DNA of 64,000 nt from Rhabditoides inermis (GCA_963966185.1 CAWZYM010000429.1:361001-425000); one strand, 5' to 3'; positions 26,123 to 39,089 are shown, numbered from the stretch's first letter. The notes: a model not told the origin generated them from the sequence alone. Made by a program: numbers and translations.

Positions 26123-27150
26123 TCTGGTGTAAGTGTAAAATGCCCTATGGTGTCTGTACGTCCATCGCTCTACCGCGCCACCCACTACTCCTATCTAGCC
26201 AAACGTGACATCGATCCGATGGTCTCGGTCCCGAGATGCAGGATTCCAATTTTCAGATCTTTATCTCTCATATCCGCGGAGCTATAAGCTCAAGAATGTC
26301 CGACGAAATAGTGCGTGATCAGAGAGAGTCAGACACAAAAGCGGCGAAATAGTGTGTCAGATGAAGAGACGGGTCACTGGCAAATCGGCTGCGGCGAGTA
26401 GACCTTACAAGAACGAGTACTGCGAATCGCAGACTTCTGCTATCGAGAAACGGTTTCGACGTCACTCCTCTACACTCCCTCACCTACAAATCTGCCCGTA
26501 ATCTTTTTATAACACCTCCTGGTTTTCTTTCACGAAGTGATTTAATCGAGGCGAGGCGACACCAAACAGTTGTCGCGGGCTGTTCAAGAAAACTAGGCAA
26601 CCGTGTAAGGTCTCCCTTTACTACAACATGCATATAGGTGGCCACTACACTTCTACGAAAATTTGCATCTTTTTGTGACCTCTGACGCTCGCTATCAATT
26701 AAATTCCTCTAATCGACGCCACTTTATTGCCCCGCGACGAGAGAGAGTGGCGAGGTGAGAGTGCGCCAGCTGCCAGTCTGTCTGATGTCAGAGAAAGAGA
26801 CAGTCAATTGTGCAAACGACCGAGAACATCACCACGCACTACGAAACAGCTCACCACACTCCAACAAACTGCGCGATTACTATATTCTGAGGAAATACAA
26901 TAAAACATTACTATATGCACTCACGTCCTTCTATATTCAATCATAGAAGTGAGGCGAGGCGAAATACTATGTAACCTCCTTTTCTCATCCCATTCCTTTT
27001 CTCATCCATCATTTTCGTCTCTCTCTCTCTCTCCCTCTCTCTCTCTCTCTTCCTCTATCTCTCTCTTATATTATGACTTTAGATTAGTGATAACTATGAA
27101 GTCTACTTGGATCTAAAATCAATAATAATTGTCAACCAGCTGCTCCTCCT

Positions 27151-27197
<47 letters not shown>

Positions 27198-29718
27198 CTT
27201 TTTCTCTCTCTCTTTCTTTCTCTCTCTTATATTTTATATTATTAGACCAGTGATAACTATAAATTATACTTGTATCTATAATAAATAGTAATTGTCAACC
27301 AGCTACTGATAGGCTTTTACCGCGGAGTGTGCCGGAGCGCCCTCTGTGTGCATACGAGAGAGTGAAAGATCATAGAGTCGGAGAAAATGCATATCAGTAT
27401 CAGTGATAAATATATTATTAAAATTACTGATCTACTGATCGGCTTTGACCGCGGAGGCGCGCGAAGCGTGCCGGAGCGCTCTCTATGTGCATACGAGAAA
27501 GTGAACGATCAGAGAGTCAGAGAAAATGCATATCAGTAGCACTGATCAATATATTCTTATTTTTACTGATCTACTGATATACTTTGACCGCGTAGGCGCG
27601 CGGAGCGTGCCGGAGCGCTTTCTATGTGCTTACGAAAGAGTAAAAAATCAGAGAGTCGGAGAAAATGCATATCAGTATCAGTGATCAATGTATTTTTATA
27701 ATTACTGATCTACTGTTCGGCTTTGACCGCGGAGGCGCGCGAAGCGTGCCGGAGCGCCTTCTATGTGCATACGAAAGAGTAAAAAATCAGAGAGTCGGAG
27801 AAAATGCATATCAGTATCAGTGATCAATGTATTTTTATAATTACTGATCTACTGATCGGCTTTGACCGCGGAGGCGCGCGAAGCGTGCCGGAGCGCCTTC
27901 TATGTGCATACGAGAAAGTAAAAAATCACAGAGTCGGAGAAAATGCATATCAGTATCAGTGATCAATGTATTATTATAATTACTGATATACTGATCGACT
28001 TTGACCGCGGAGGCGCGCGAAGCGTGCCGGAGCGCTTTCTATGTACATACGAGAGAGTGAAAGATCAGAGAGTAGGAGAGAATGCATATCAGTACCAGTG
28101 ATCAATATATTATTATAATTATTGATCTACTGATCGGCTTTGACCGCGGAGGCGCGCCAAGCGTGCCGGAGCGCCCTCAATGTGCAAACGAAAGAGTAAA
28201 AGATCAGAGAGTCGGAGAAAATGCATATCAGTATCAGTGATCAATGTATTATTATAATTACTGATCTACTGATCGACTTTGACCGCGGAGGCGCGCGAAG
28301 CGTGCCGGAGCGCCCTCAATGTGCAAACGAAAGAGTAAAAGATCAGAGAGTCGGATAAAATGCATATCAGTATCAGTGATCAATGTATTATTTTGATTAC
28401 TGTTCTACTGATCGGCTTTGACCGCGGAGGCGCGCGAAGCGTGCCGGAGCGCCTTCTATGTGCATACGAGAGAGTAAAAAATCACAGAGTCGGAGAAAAT
28501 GCATATCAGTATCAGTGATCAATGTATTATTATAATTACTGATATACTGATCGACTTTGACCGCGGAGGCGCGCGAAGCGTGCCGGAGCGCTTTCTATGT
28601 ACATACGAGAGAGTGAAAGATCAGAGAGTAGGAGAGAATGCATATCAGTACCAGTGATCAATATATTATTATAATTATTGATCTACTGATCGGCTTTGAC
28701 CGCGGAGGCGCGTTAAGCGTGCCGGAGCGCCCTCAATGTGCAAACGAAAGAGTAAAAGATCAGAGAGTCGGAGAAAATGCATATCAGTATCAGTGATCAA
28801 TGTATTATTATAATTACTGATCTACTGATCGACTTTGACCGCGGAGACGCGCGAAGCGTGCCGGAGCGCCCTCAATGTGCAAACGAAAGAGTAAAAGATC
28901 AGAGAGTCGGAGAAAATGCATATCAGTATCAGTGATCAATGTATTATTAAAATTACTGATCTACTGATCGGCTTTGACCGCGGAGGCGCGCGAAGCGTGC
29001 CGGAGCGCCTTCTATGTGCATACGAAAAAGTAAAAAAAAAAACAGAGAGTCGGATAAAATGCATATCAGTATCAGTGATCAATGTATTATTTTGATTACT
29101 GTTCTACTGATCGGCTTTGACCGCGGAGGCGCGCGAAGCGTGTCGGAGCGCCTTCTATGTGCGTACGAGAGAGTGAAAGATCAGAGAGTCGGAGAAAATG
29201 CATATCAGTATCAGTGATCAATGTATTATTATGATTACTGTTCTACTGATCGGCTTTGACCGCGAAGGCGGGCGAAGCGTGCCGGAGCGCTTTTTATGTG
29301 CATACGAGAGAGTGAAAAATCAGAGAGTAGGAGAGAATGCATATCAGTAGCAGTGATCAATATATTCTCATTATAACTGATCTACTGATATACTTTGACC
29401 GCGGAGGCGCGCGGAGTGTGCCGGACCGCCTTTTATGAGCATAGTAATAACAATATCTGTAGAAAAGCAGTCAAGATACTATCAACCAGATACTGATAGA
29501 CTATGACACTTTCTATTTATTTGAAATTACTGAAAAAAATTTAAAATAAAGGAAATAAATAAAGATCAATCATCTACCGGAATACTCTGACAACAGCACT
29601 TCTAGCACAGTTCCTAATAGCACTTCTAGAGCACATATCAAGTCAATCTATATATCAATCGATAGATAATTTTCTACTTTATTTTATACCTATATTTCTA
29701 GCGCGCGAAGCGCGCTAG
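26123..29718 (+). mobile_element. Helitron-like unit E, near-identical copy of B
   Basis: Compared by eye, this unit follows B base for base through the 5' segment, CT block, all monomers and subterminal segment. It differs only in CT-run length and perhaps a poly-A run; the offset shifts from 11,237 to about 11,230. Both copies end exactly at the hairpin, and the DNA after each hairpin differs, so the duplicated block is exactly one unit. Confidence 0.85.
29698..29718 (+). other. Terminal hairpin and junction E/F
   Basis: Identical GAA-loop hairpin ending in CTAG; unit F starts TCGCTAGTGTG at 29,719. Confidence 0.8.
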
Positions 29719-30733
29719 TCGCTAGTGTGTGTAAAATGCCCTATGGTGTCTGTCCATACATCGCTCTACCGCGCCACCCACTTCTCCTATCTAGCCAAAC
29801 GTGACATCGATCCGATGGTCTCGGTCCCGAGATGCAGGATTCCAATTTTCAGCTCGTTATCTCTCATATCCGCGGAGCTATAAGCTTCAGAAAGTCCGAC
29901 GAAATAGCGCGTAATCAGAGAGAGTCAGACACAAAAGCGGCGAAATAGTGTGTCAGATGAAGAGACGGGTCACTGGCAAATCGGGTGCGGCGAGTAGACC
30001 TTACAAGAACGAGTACTGCGAATCGCAGACTTCAGCTATCGAAAAACGGTTTTCACGTCACTCCTCTAAACTCCCTCACCTACAAGTCTGCCCGTAATCT
30101 TTTTATAAATCTTCCTAATTTCCTTTCACGAAGTGATTTAGTCGAGGCGAGGCGACACCAAACAGTTGTCGCGGGCTGTTCAAGAAAACTAGGCAACCGT
30201 GCAAGGTCTCCCTTTACTACAACATGCAAATAGGTGGCCACTACACTTCTACCAAAATTTGCATCTTTTTGTGACCTCTGACGCTCGCTATCAATTAATT
30301 TCCTCTAATCGACGTCGTTTTATTGCCCCGCGACGAGAGAGTGTGGCTGGGTGAGAGTGCGCCAGCTGCCAGTCTGTCTGCTGGCAAAGAAAAAGACAGT
30401 CATTTGTGCAAATGAGCGAGAGTATCACCATGCACTACGAAACAGCTCACCACACTCCAACAAACTATTTTCTGAGCACATACAATAAAACAATACTATA
30501 TGCACTCACGTCATTCTATATTCAATCATAGAAGTGAGGCGAGGCGAAATACTATGTAACCTCCTTTTCTCATCTCTCTCCTTTACTTATCCCTCTCTTC
30601 TCACGTCTCTCTCTCTCTCTCTCTCTCCCTCTCTTCCTCTATCTCTCTCTTATATATTATGATTTTAGATTATTGATAACTATGAAGTCTACTGGGATCT
30701 AAAAATAATAATAATTGTCAACCAGCTGCTCAT

Positions 30734-30780
<47 letters not shown>

Positions 30781-32972
30781 GCTCGCTTAAATTTTATAAT
30801 ATAAGACCAGTGATAACTATAAAGTATTTTTGTATCTCTAATAAATAAAAATTGTCAACCAGCTACTGATAGGCTTTTACCGCGGAGTGTGCCGGAGCGC
30901 CCTCTATGAGCATACGAGAGAGTGAAAGATCAGAGAGTAGGAGAGAATGCATATCAGTATCAGTGTTCAATATATTATTAGAATTACTGATGTACTGATC
31001 GGCTTTGACCGCGGAGGCGCGCGTAGCGTGCCGGAGCGTCCTCTAAAGGCATAGGAGAGAGTGTAATATCAGAGAGTCGGAGATAATTCATATCAGTAGC
31101 AGTGATCAATGCATTCTTACTATTACGGATCTACTGATATATTTTGACCGCGGAGGCGCGCGGAGCGTGCCGGAGCGCTTTCTATGTGCATACGAGAGAG
31201 TGAAAGATCAGAAGGTCGGAGAAAATTCATATCAGTAGCAGTGATCAGTGCATTCTTACTGTTACTGATCTACTGATATATTTTGACCGCGGAGGCGCGC
31301 GGAGCGTGCCTGAGCGCTTTCTATGTGCATACGAGAAAGTGAACGATCAGAGAGTCGGAGAAAATTCATATCAGTAGCAGTGATCAATGCATTCTTACTA
31401 TTACTGATCTACTGATATATTTTGACCGCGGAGGCGCGCGGAGCGTGCCGGAGCGCTTTCTATGTGCATACGAGAGAGTGAAAGATCAGAGAGTCGGAGA
31501 AAATTCATATCAGTAGCAGTGATCAATATATTCTTATTATCACTGATATACTGATCAACTTTGACCGCGGAGGCGCGCGAAGCGTGCCGGAGCGCTTTCT
31601 ATGTGCATACGAGAAAGTGAACGATCAGAGAGTCGGAGAAAATTCATATCAGTAGCAGTGATCAATATATTCTTATTATTCCTGATCTACTGATATACTT
31701 TGACCGCGGAGGCGCGCAAAGCGTGCCGGAGCGCTTTCTATGTGCATACGAGAAAGTGAACGATCAGAGAGTCGGAGAAAATGCATATCAGTAGCAGTGA
31801 TCAAAATATTCTTATTCTTACTGATCTACTGACATACTTTGACCGCGGAAGCGCGCGAAGCGTGCCGGAGCGCTTTCTATGTGCATACACGAATGTGAAC
31901 GATCAGAGAGTCGGAGAAAATTCATATCAGTAGCAGTGATCAATATATTCTTATTATTACTGATCTACTGATATACTTTGACCGCGGAGGCGCGCGAAGC
32001 GTGCCGGAGCGCTTTCTATGTGCATACGAGAAAGTGAACGATCAGAGAGTCGGAGAAAATTCATATCAGTAGCAGTGATCAATATATTCTTATTATTACT
32101 GATCTACTGATATACTTTGACCGCGGAGGCGCGCGGAGCGTGCCGGAGCGCTTTCTATGTGCATACGAGAAAGTGAACGATCAGAGAGTCGGAGAAAATG
32201 CATATCAGTAGCAGTGATCAAAATATTCTTATTTTTACTGATCTACTGACATACTTTGACCGCGGAGGCGCGCGAAGCGTGCCGGAGCGCTTTCTATGTG
32301 CATACGAGAAAGTGAACGATCTGAGAGTCGGATAAAAATGCATATCAGTAGCAGTGATCATAATATTCTTAATATTACTGATCTACTGATCGGCTTTGAC
32401 CGCGAAGGCGCGCGAAGCGTGCCGGAGCGCCCTATAAGTGCATACGAGAAAGTGAACGACCAGAGAGTCGGAGAAAAGTCCATATCAGTAACACTGATCA
32501 ATATATTCCTAATAAAACTGATCTACTGATCGACTTTGACCGCGGAGCGTGCCGGAGCGTTTTCTATGTGCATACGAGAAAGTCAGAGAATCGGAGAAAA
32601 TGCATGTCAGTAGCAGTGATCAATATATTCTTCTTATTATTATTTCTGATCTACTGATAGGCTTTGACTGCGGATGCGCGCCGGAGCGCTTTCTATGAGT
32701 ATAGTAAATATAATATCAGTAGAAATGCAGTAACTATAAAACAGATTCTGATAGACTTGGACACTTTCTTAATACTTGGTATTACTGAAAATTAAAAAAA
32801 ATATGAGGAAATAAATAAAGATCAGTCATCTACCGAACGACAGACAACAGCGCTTCTAGCACAGCTCCTAACAACAATTTCAGAGCACATATCAAGTCAA
32901 TCTATATATCAATCGATAGATAATTTTCTCCTCTATTTTATACCTATATTTCTAGCGCGCGAAGCGCGCTAG
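29719..32972 (+). mobile_element. Helitron-like unit F, 3,254 bp
   Basis: Conserved 5' segment (to about 30,530), CT block (30,600-30,790), about 13 monomers (30,870-32,695) and subterminal segment. Its 3' part, from about 31,600 on, matches the 3' part of unit G at a constant offset of 3,477 bp. It is non-coding. Confidence 0.8.
32952..32972 (+). other. Terminal hairpin and junction F/G
   Basis: Identical GAA-loop hairpin ending in CTAG; unit G starts TCGGGTGTAAG at 32,973. Confidence 0.8.
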
Positions 32973-34720
32973 TCGGGTGTAAGTGCAAAATGCCCTATGG
33001 TTTCCGTACGTCCATCGCTTTACCGCGCCACCCACTACTCCTATCTAGCCAAACGTGACATCGATCCGATGGTCTCGGTCCCGAGATGCAGGATTCCAAT
33101 TTTCAGATCTTTATCTCTCATATCCGCGGAGCTATAAGCTCAAGAAGGTCCGACGAAATAGCGCGTATTCCGAGAGAGTCAGACAGAAAAGCAGCGAGAT
33201 AGTGTGTCAGATGAAGAGACGGGTCACTGACGAATCGGGTGCGGCGAGTAGACCTTACAAGATCGAGTACTGCGAATCGCAGACTTCAGCTATCAAAAAA
33301 CGGTTTCGACGTCACTCCTCTACACTCCCTCACCTACAAATCTGCCCGTAATCTTTTTATAAATCCTCCTGATTTCCTTTCACGAAGTGATTTAGTCGAG
33401 GCGAGGCGACACCAAACAGTTGTCGCGGGCTGTTCAAGAAAACAAGGCAACCGTGTAAGGTCTCCCTTAACTACAACATGCAAATAGGTGGCCACTACAC
33501 TTCTACCAAAATTTGCATCTTTTTGTGACCTCTGACGCTCGCTATCAATTAAATTCCTCTAATCGACGTCGTTTTATTGCCCCGCGACGAGAGAGTGTGG
33601 CGAGGTGAGAGTGCGCCAGCTGCCAGTCTGTCTGATGTCAGAGAAAGAGACAGTCAATTGTGCAAATGAGCGAGAACATCACCACGCACTACGAAACAGC
33701 TCACCACACTTCACAACTTGTGCAAATTCTATATTCTGAGCAAATACAATACAAATATAACTGTATGCACTAAAGACATTCTACATTCAATCAGGGAAGT
33801 GAGGCGAGGCGAAATACTATGTAACCTTCTTTTCTCTCGGGTGTAAGTGCAAAATGCCCTATGGTTTCCGTACGTCCATCGCTCTACCGCGCCACCCACT
33901 ACTCCTATCTAGCCAAACGTGACATCGATCCGATGGTCTCGGTCCCGAGATGCAGGATTCCAATTTTCAGATCTTTATCTCTCATATCCGCGGAGCTATA
34001 AGCTCAAGAAGGTCCGACGAAATAGCGCGTATTCCGAGAGAGTCAGACAGAAAAGCAGCGAGATAGTGTGTCAGATGAAGAGACGGGTCACTGACGAATC
34101 GGGTGCGGCGAGTAGACCTTACAAGATCGAGTACTGCGAATCGCAGACTTCAGCTATCAAAAAACGGTTTCGACGTCACTGCTCTACACTCCCTCACCTA
34201 CAAATCTGCCCGTAATCTTTTTATAAATCCTCCTGATTTCCTTTCACGAAGTGATTTAGTCGAGGCGAGGCGACACCAAACAGTTGTCGCGGGCTGTTCA
34301 AGAAAACAAGGCAACCGTGTAAGGTCTCCCTTAACTACAACATGCAAATAGGTGGCCACTACACTTCTACCAAAATTTGCATCTTTTTGTGACCTCTGAC
34401 GCTCGCTATCAATTAAATTCCTCTTATCGACGTCGTTTTATTGCCCCGCGACGAGAGAGTGTGGCGAGGTGAGAGTGCGCCAGCTGCCAGTCTGTCTGAT
34501 GTCAGAGAAAGAGACAGTCAATTGTGCAAATGAGCGAGAACATCACCACGCACTACGAAACAGCTCACCACACTTCACAACTTGTGCAAATTCTATATTC
34601 TGAGCAAATACAATACAAATATAACTGTATGCACTAAAGACATTCTACATTCAATCAGGGAAGTGAGGCGAGGCGAAATACTATGTAACCTTCTTTTCTC
34701 ATCCAATTCCTTTTCTCATC

Positions 34721-34772
<52 letters not shown>

Positions 34773-34781
34773 CTCTCTTTC

Positions 34782-34822
<41 letters not shown>

Positions 34823-36449
34823 GATTGTATAATATAGGACCAGTGACAACTATAAGTTATATTTGTATCTCTAATAAATAAAAATTGTCAACCAGCTACT
34901 GATAGGCTTTTACCGCGGAGTGTGCCGGAGCGCCCTCTATGTGCATACGAGAGAGTGAAAGATCAGAGAGTAGGAAAGAATGCATATCAGTATCAGTGTT
35001 CAATATATTATTATAATTACTGATCTACTGATATACTTTGACCGCGGAGGCGCGCGAAGCGTGCCGGAGCGCTTTCTATGTGCATACAAGAATGTGAACA
35101 ATCAGAGAGTCGGAGAAAATTCATATCAGTAGCAGTGTTCAATATATTATCATAATTACTGATCTACTGATATACTTTGACCGCGGAGGCGCGCGAAGCG
35201 TGCCGGAGCGCTTTCTATGTGCATACGAGAAAGTGAACGATCAGAGAGTCGGAGAAAATTCATATCAGTAGCAGTGATCAATATATTCTTATTATTCCTG
35301 ATCTACTGATATACTTTGACCGCGGAGACGCGCAAAGCGTGCCGGAGCGCTTTCTATGTGCATACGAGAAAGTGAACGATCAGAGAGTCGGAGAAAATGC
35401 ATATCAGTAGCAGTGATCAAAATATTCTTATTCTTACTGATCTACTGACATACTTTGACCGCGGAAGCGCGCGAAGCGTGCCGGAGCGCTTTCTATGTGC
35501 ATACGAGAAAGTGAACGATCAGAGAGTCGGAGAAAATTCATATCAGTAGCAGTGATCAATTTATTCTTATTATTACTGATCTACTGATATACTTTGACCG
35601 CGGAGGCGCGCGGAGCGTGCCGGAGCGCTTTCTATGTGCATACGAGAAAGTGAACGATCAGAGAGTCGGAGAAAATGCATATCAGTAGCAGTGATCAAAA
35701 TATTCTTATTTTTACTGATCTACTGACATACTTTGACCGCGGAGGCGCGCGAAGCGTGCCGGAGCGCTTTCTATGTGCATACGAGAAAGTGAACGATCTG
35801 AGAGTCGGATAAAAATGCATATCAGTAGCAGTGATCATAATATTCTTAATATTACTGATCTACTGATCGGCTTTGACCGCGAAGGCGCGCGAAGCGTGCC
35901 GGAGCGCCCTATAAGTGCATACGAGAAAGTGAACGACCAGAGAGTCGGAGAAAAATCCATATCAGTAACACTGATCAATATATTCCTAATAAAACTGATC
36001 TACTGATCGACTTTGACCGCGGAGCGTGCCGGAGCGTTTTCTATGTGCATACGAGAAAGTCAGAGAATCGGAGAAAATGCATGTCAGTAGCAGTGATCAA
36101 TATATTCTTCTTATTATTATTTCTGATCTACTGATAGGCTTTGACTGCGGATGCGCGCCGGAGCGCTTTCTATGAGTATAGTAAATATAATATCAGTAGA
36201 AATGCAGTAACTATAAAACAGATTCTGATAGACTTGGACACTTTCTTAATACTTGGTATTACTGAAAATTAAAAAAAATATGAGGAAATAAATAAAGATC
36301 AGTCATCTACCGAACGACAGACAACAGCGCTTCTAGCACAGCTCCTAACAACAATTTCAGAGCACATATCAAGTCAATCTATATATCAATCGATAGATAA
36401 TTTTCTCCTTTATTTTATACCTATATTTCTAGCGCGCGAAGCGCGCTAG
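32973..36449 (+). mobile_element. Helitron-like unit G with 864-bp internal duplication
   Basis: The 5' segment is present twice in tandem (32,973-33,836 and 33,837-34,700), nearly identical at an offset of 864 bp. The second copy starts exactly at the unit's TCGGG end inside the CT block of the first. Then follow the CT block (34,710-34,825), monomers (34,890-36,170) and the subterminal segment. The double start suggests a second initiation or insertion at the 5' terminus. Confidence 0.8.
36429..36449 (+). other. Terminal hairpin and junction G/H
   Basis: Identical GAA-loop hairpin ending in CTAG, followed by TCTCCTTTTC of unit H, a different family. Confidence 0.8.
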
Positions 36450-37747
36450 TCTCCTTTTCTACTAAAATGTCCTATGGTGTCCGTACGTCATTCCAGAGTC
36501 ATAACTAGCTTCAAACTCAACCAATTCGCATGAAACTTGGTAGAAAGTTGTGTTTTCTTCCAAGGACGACATCAAAATTCAGGCACCTCTCAACTCCCCC
36601 TCTACGCCCATATTTGGTCAAAAAACCACCAAAAATGGTCACTTTTGCACTTTTTCTTGTGTGTCCGCGGGCATAACTCCGTTTCTACCGAACCGATTTG
36701 CGTCAAACTTTGCGAAAAGTTTACATAGTACTTCAGGATGCAGTTCACTTTGTGATTACTCTCCAATTACACTCATTGCCTATATTTGGTAGAAAAACCT
36801 CAAAATTCGCCGATTTTGGTGCTGTCCGCTGCAAAAGCTTCTCACCTAAAAAACAGTTTCGCTTCTTGTTCTGTATTTACTTTCAACAAATAGTTATGTC
36901 ACTAACCTGCAAGTTTCATCATCATTGGTTACGGTGTAAGGCAAATATAGCCAAATTAGCAAGAGCCGCGCGCGCGCTCTCGCCTCACTTTTGCGATTTT
37001 TAGTATTTCCGCGGTCATAACTCGATTCATACAGAACCAGTTTGCATGAAACTCATAAGATAGTTGAGTTCACGTCTTCTGATGCAGTCCACTTTGTGAC
37101 AGTTCTCAATTTTGCTTTCATTACCTATATTTATGGTCGAAATACCACCAAAAATGGTCATTTTGCACTTTTTCTTGTGTGTCCGCGTGCATATCTCCGT
37201 TTCTACTGAACCGATTTGCGTGAAACTTTTCAAAAAGTTCACATATTACTTCAGGACGCAACACACTTCGTGATTACTCTCCAACTACACTCATTGCCTA
37301 TATTTCGAAGAAAAACCACGAAAGTAATCGAAATTGTAGCTGTTCGCAGAGAACGAGTCTCATCTAAGAAACATCTCCGCTTTATTTTCCGTAAATACAT
37401 TCAACAATTAGTTTCAACAAATAGTGCGTACCTGCAAAATGCAGCGTTATTGGTTACGGTGTGAGAAACACATTGTCAAATTATCAAAAGATGCGCGCGC
37501 CAAGAACTTTCCTTTTGCGATTTTGATTAGTTCCGCGTTCATGACTTGATTCATACTAAACCAATTTGTATGAAACTTTGAAGATAGTTGAGTTTACGTC
37601 CTCGGCTGTAGTCCACGTTATGATAGTTCTCAATTTTGCTTTCATTATCCGGTTAAAAAACCATCACAGTCTCGCTGTCCGGCAGCGGAAGCTCCATGTC
37701 CAAGCAAAATGTTTTACTTCAATCTCTAAAATTGCATTGACAAAGAA

Positions 37748-37802
37748 CAGAGAGAGAGAGACAGAGAGACAGAGAGAGAGAGACAGAGAGACAGAGAGAG
37801 AT

Positions 37803-37849
<47 letters not shown>

Positions 37850-38022
37850 GTTAGAGAGAAGCATATAGATATATACAGAGAAAGGCAGTGTTAGAGCGAA
37901 TAAGAGTATTGTTATCGTTGCATTGACAATAGAAAAAATGCGAGAGGAGACTTGAGAGAAGGAAAAAGAGGAAGAGAGGGAAAAATAGGAAGAGTTAGAT
38001 GAAAAAGGGAAGGGAGACATAG

Positions 38023-38075
<53 letters not shown>

Positions 38076-38214
38076 AAGAGAGAGAGAGAATGCGAAAATG
38101 AAAGAGGGAGAGAGGTCGCAGTAGCAAAGCTCTCTGTTTTCGTAGCATTAACACTAAAAGAAATACTAGGAGAGAGAGAGAGAAAGAGAGAGAAAGAGAG
38201 AGCAATGAGAGAGA

Positions 38215-38269
<55 letters not shown>

Positions 38270-38335
38270 AGAAGAAGCAGAGAGAGGAAGCAGAGAGAGA
38301 GAGGGGGGGGAGAGAGGAGGGAGAGGGGGATAGAT
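37748..38335. repeat. GA-rich microsatellite tract
   Basis: Runs of GA, GAGAGACA and GAGAAA with short unique islands (37,860-38,020, 38,090-38,170). The long open frames on both strands here are low-complexity artefacts. Confidence 0.9.
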
Positions 38336-38463
38336 TGAGAGGAGATGAGAAAGAATTTTATTATGAGAAAAGGAAAGTATATGTCAGAAAAAGAAATGTA
38401 TAATATTATCATTGATCTATGTATTCAAAGCGTGCGGAATCTCTTTCTGTATAGGCGAGAACA

Positions 38464-38825
38464 TTTAAAGCAACAGTGGCGACTTATTTTCGACTCGGAG
38501 TGTTATTAAAAATCATATTAACCTAACACATTTGCAGTTTTTACGAAAGAACGACGATTCTGCGTTACTTTCGATTCTGCAACTGCCAAGAATGCAGCTC
38601 AAAATTTGAATTTCCCGCCAACGCTTGACTGCAAAAACTGGGGTCGGAGACATCACCGCAAATGAACAACGCTCGGTCACTTGCTTCTTGGCTCAGTGCA
38701 TGTGCTCTGCGTTATGGAACCGAGCTCGCTGGTTCTATTCCCGTTCCCGCCAAAAGTTTTGCTCATGTGAAAAAAAGGAGTTGTGGCAGGTTGTGGCAGA
38801 AATAAGTCGCCACTGTTCCTTTAAA
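38464..38825. mobile_element. MITE with 26-bp terminal inverted repeats
   Basis: The left end TTTAAAGCAACAGTGGCGAC is matched in inverse orientation at 38,800-38,825, with one mismatch over about 26 bp. The CAGTGGCG core resembles hAT termini, but no 8-bp target duplication is visible, so the superfamily is open. The interior has weak tRNA-promoter-like boxes (38,690 and 38,731). No transposase is present. Confidence 0.6.
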
Positions 38826-38944
38826 TTCAGAAATATACACTTTAATAATCAGTTTCACTCAAAATGTTATGAAATTGTAAACAAACAGTATTATTGATCA
38901 TAACAAAAACTTGTATGAATTTCTATTATTCTCATTTTCATGAC

Positions 38945-38982
38945 CTAGCGCGGAGGCGCGCGACAGCGCGCCGGAGCGCTAG
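38945..38982 (+). other. Compound terminal hairpin at the right end of the array
   Basis: Nested palindrome: outer arms CTAGCGC / GCGCTAG, spacers GGA on both sides, inner arms GGCGCGC / GCGCGCC, loop GACA. It ends in CTAG followed by T, as expected for a Helitron 3' end inserted before T. The 139-bp monomers carry a degenerate version of exactly this structure. Confidence 0.75.
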
Positions 38983-39089
38983 TAGATTAAAAAAAAGACA
39001 AGTAAGGTTACTGTATAAGCGCGCTAAATCAGAGATTCAGACAATTAGTGTCACAGCACTGTTTTCGAACTAGGTAATACATTACACAG

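Larger units (their letters stand above)
36450..38982 (+). mobile_element. Helitron-like unit H, second family, 2,533 bp
   Basis: The unit starts TCTCCTTTTCTAC and shares only the first ~45 bp style (AAAATGTCCTATGGTG...CGTACGTC) with units B-G. It holds three or four diverged internal repeats (36,490-37,640) marked by CATAACTC...GAACCGATTTGCGTGAAACTT, a GA microsatellite region (37,750-38,340) and a nested MITE (38,464-38,825). It ends in a compound hairpin, CTAG, then T. No Rep/helicase is encoded. It is the last unit; apparently normal DNA begins at 38,983. Confidence 0.7.

Noticed and set aside
33055..34215. 98-codon ORF duplicated in unit G (MTSIRWSRSRD...)
   Set aside because: Lies in the conserved 5' segment of the Helitron-like units and is interrupted in the other units (B-F). 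No coding constraint seen.
38683..38755. tRNA gene
   Set aside because: Box A- and box B-like words exist, but acceptor and anticodon stems do not form. Treated only as a possible pol III-like remnant in the MITE.
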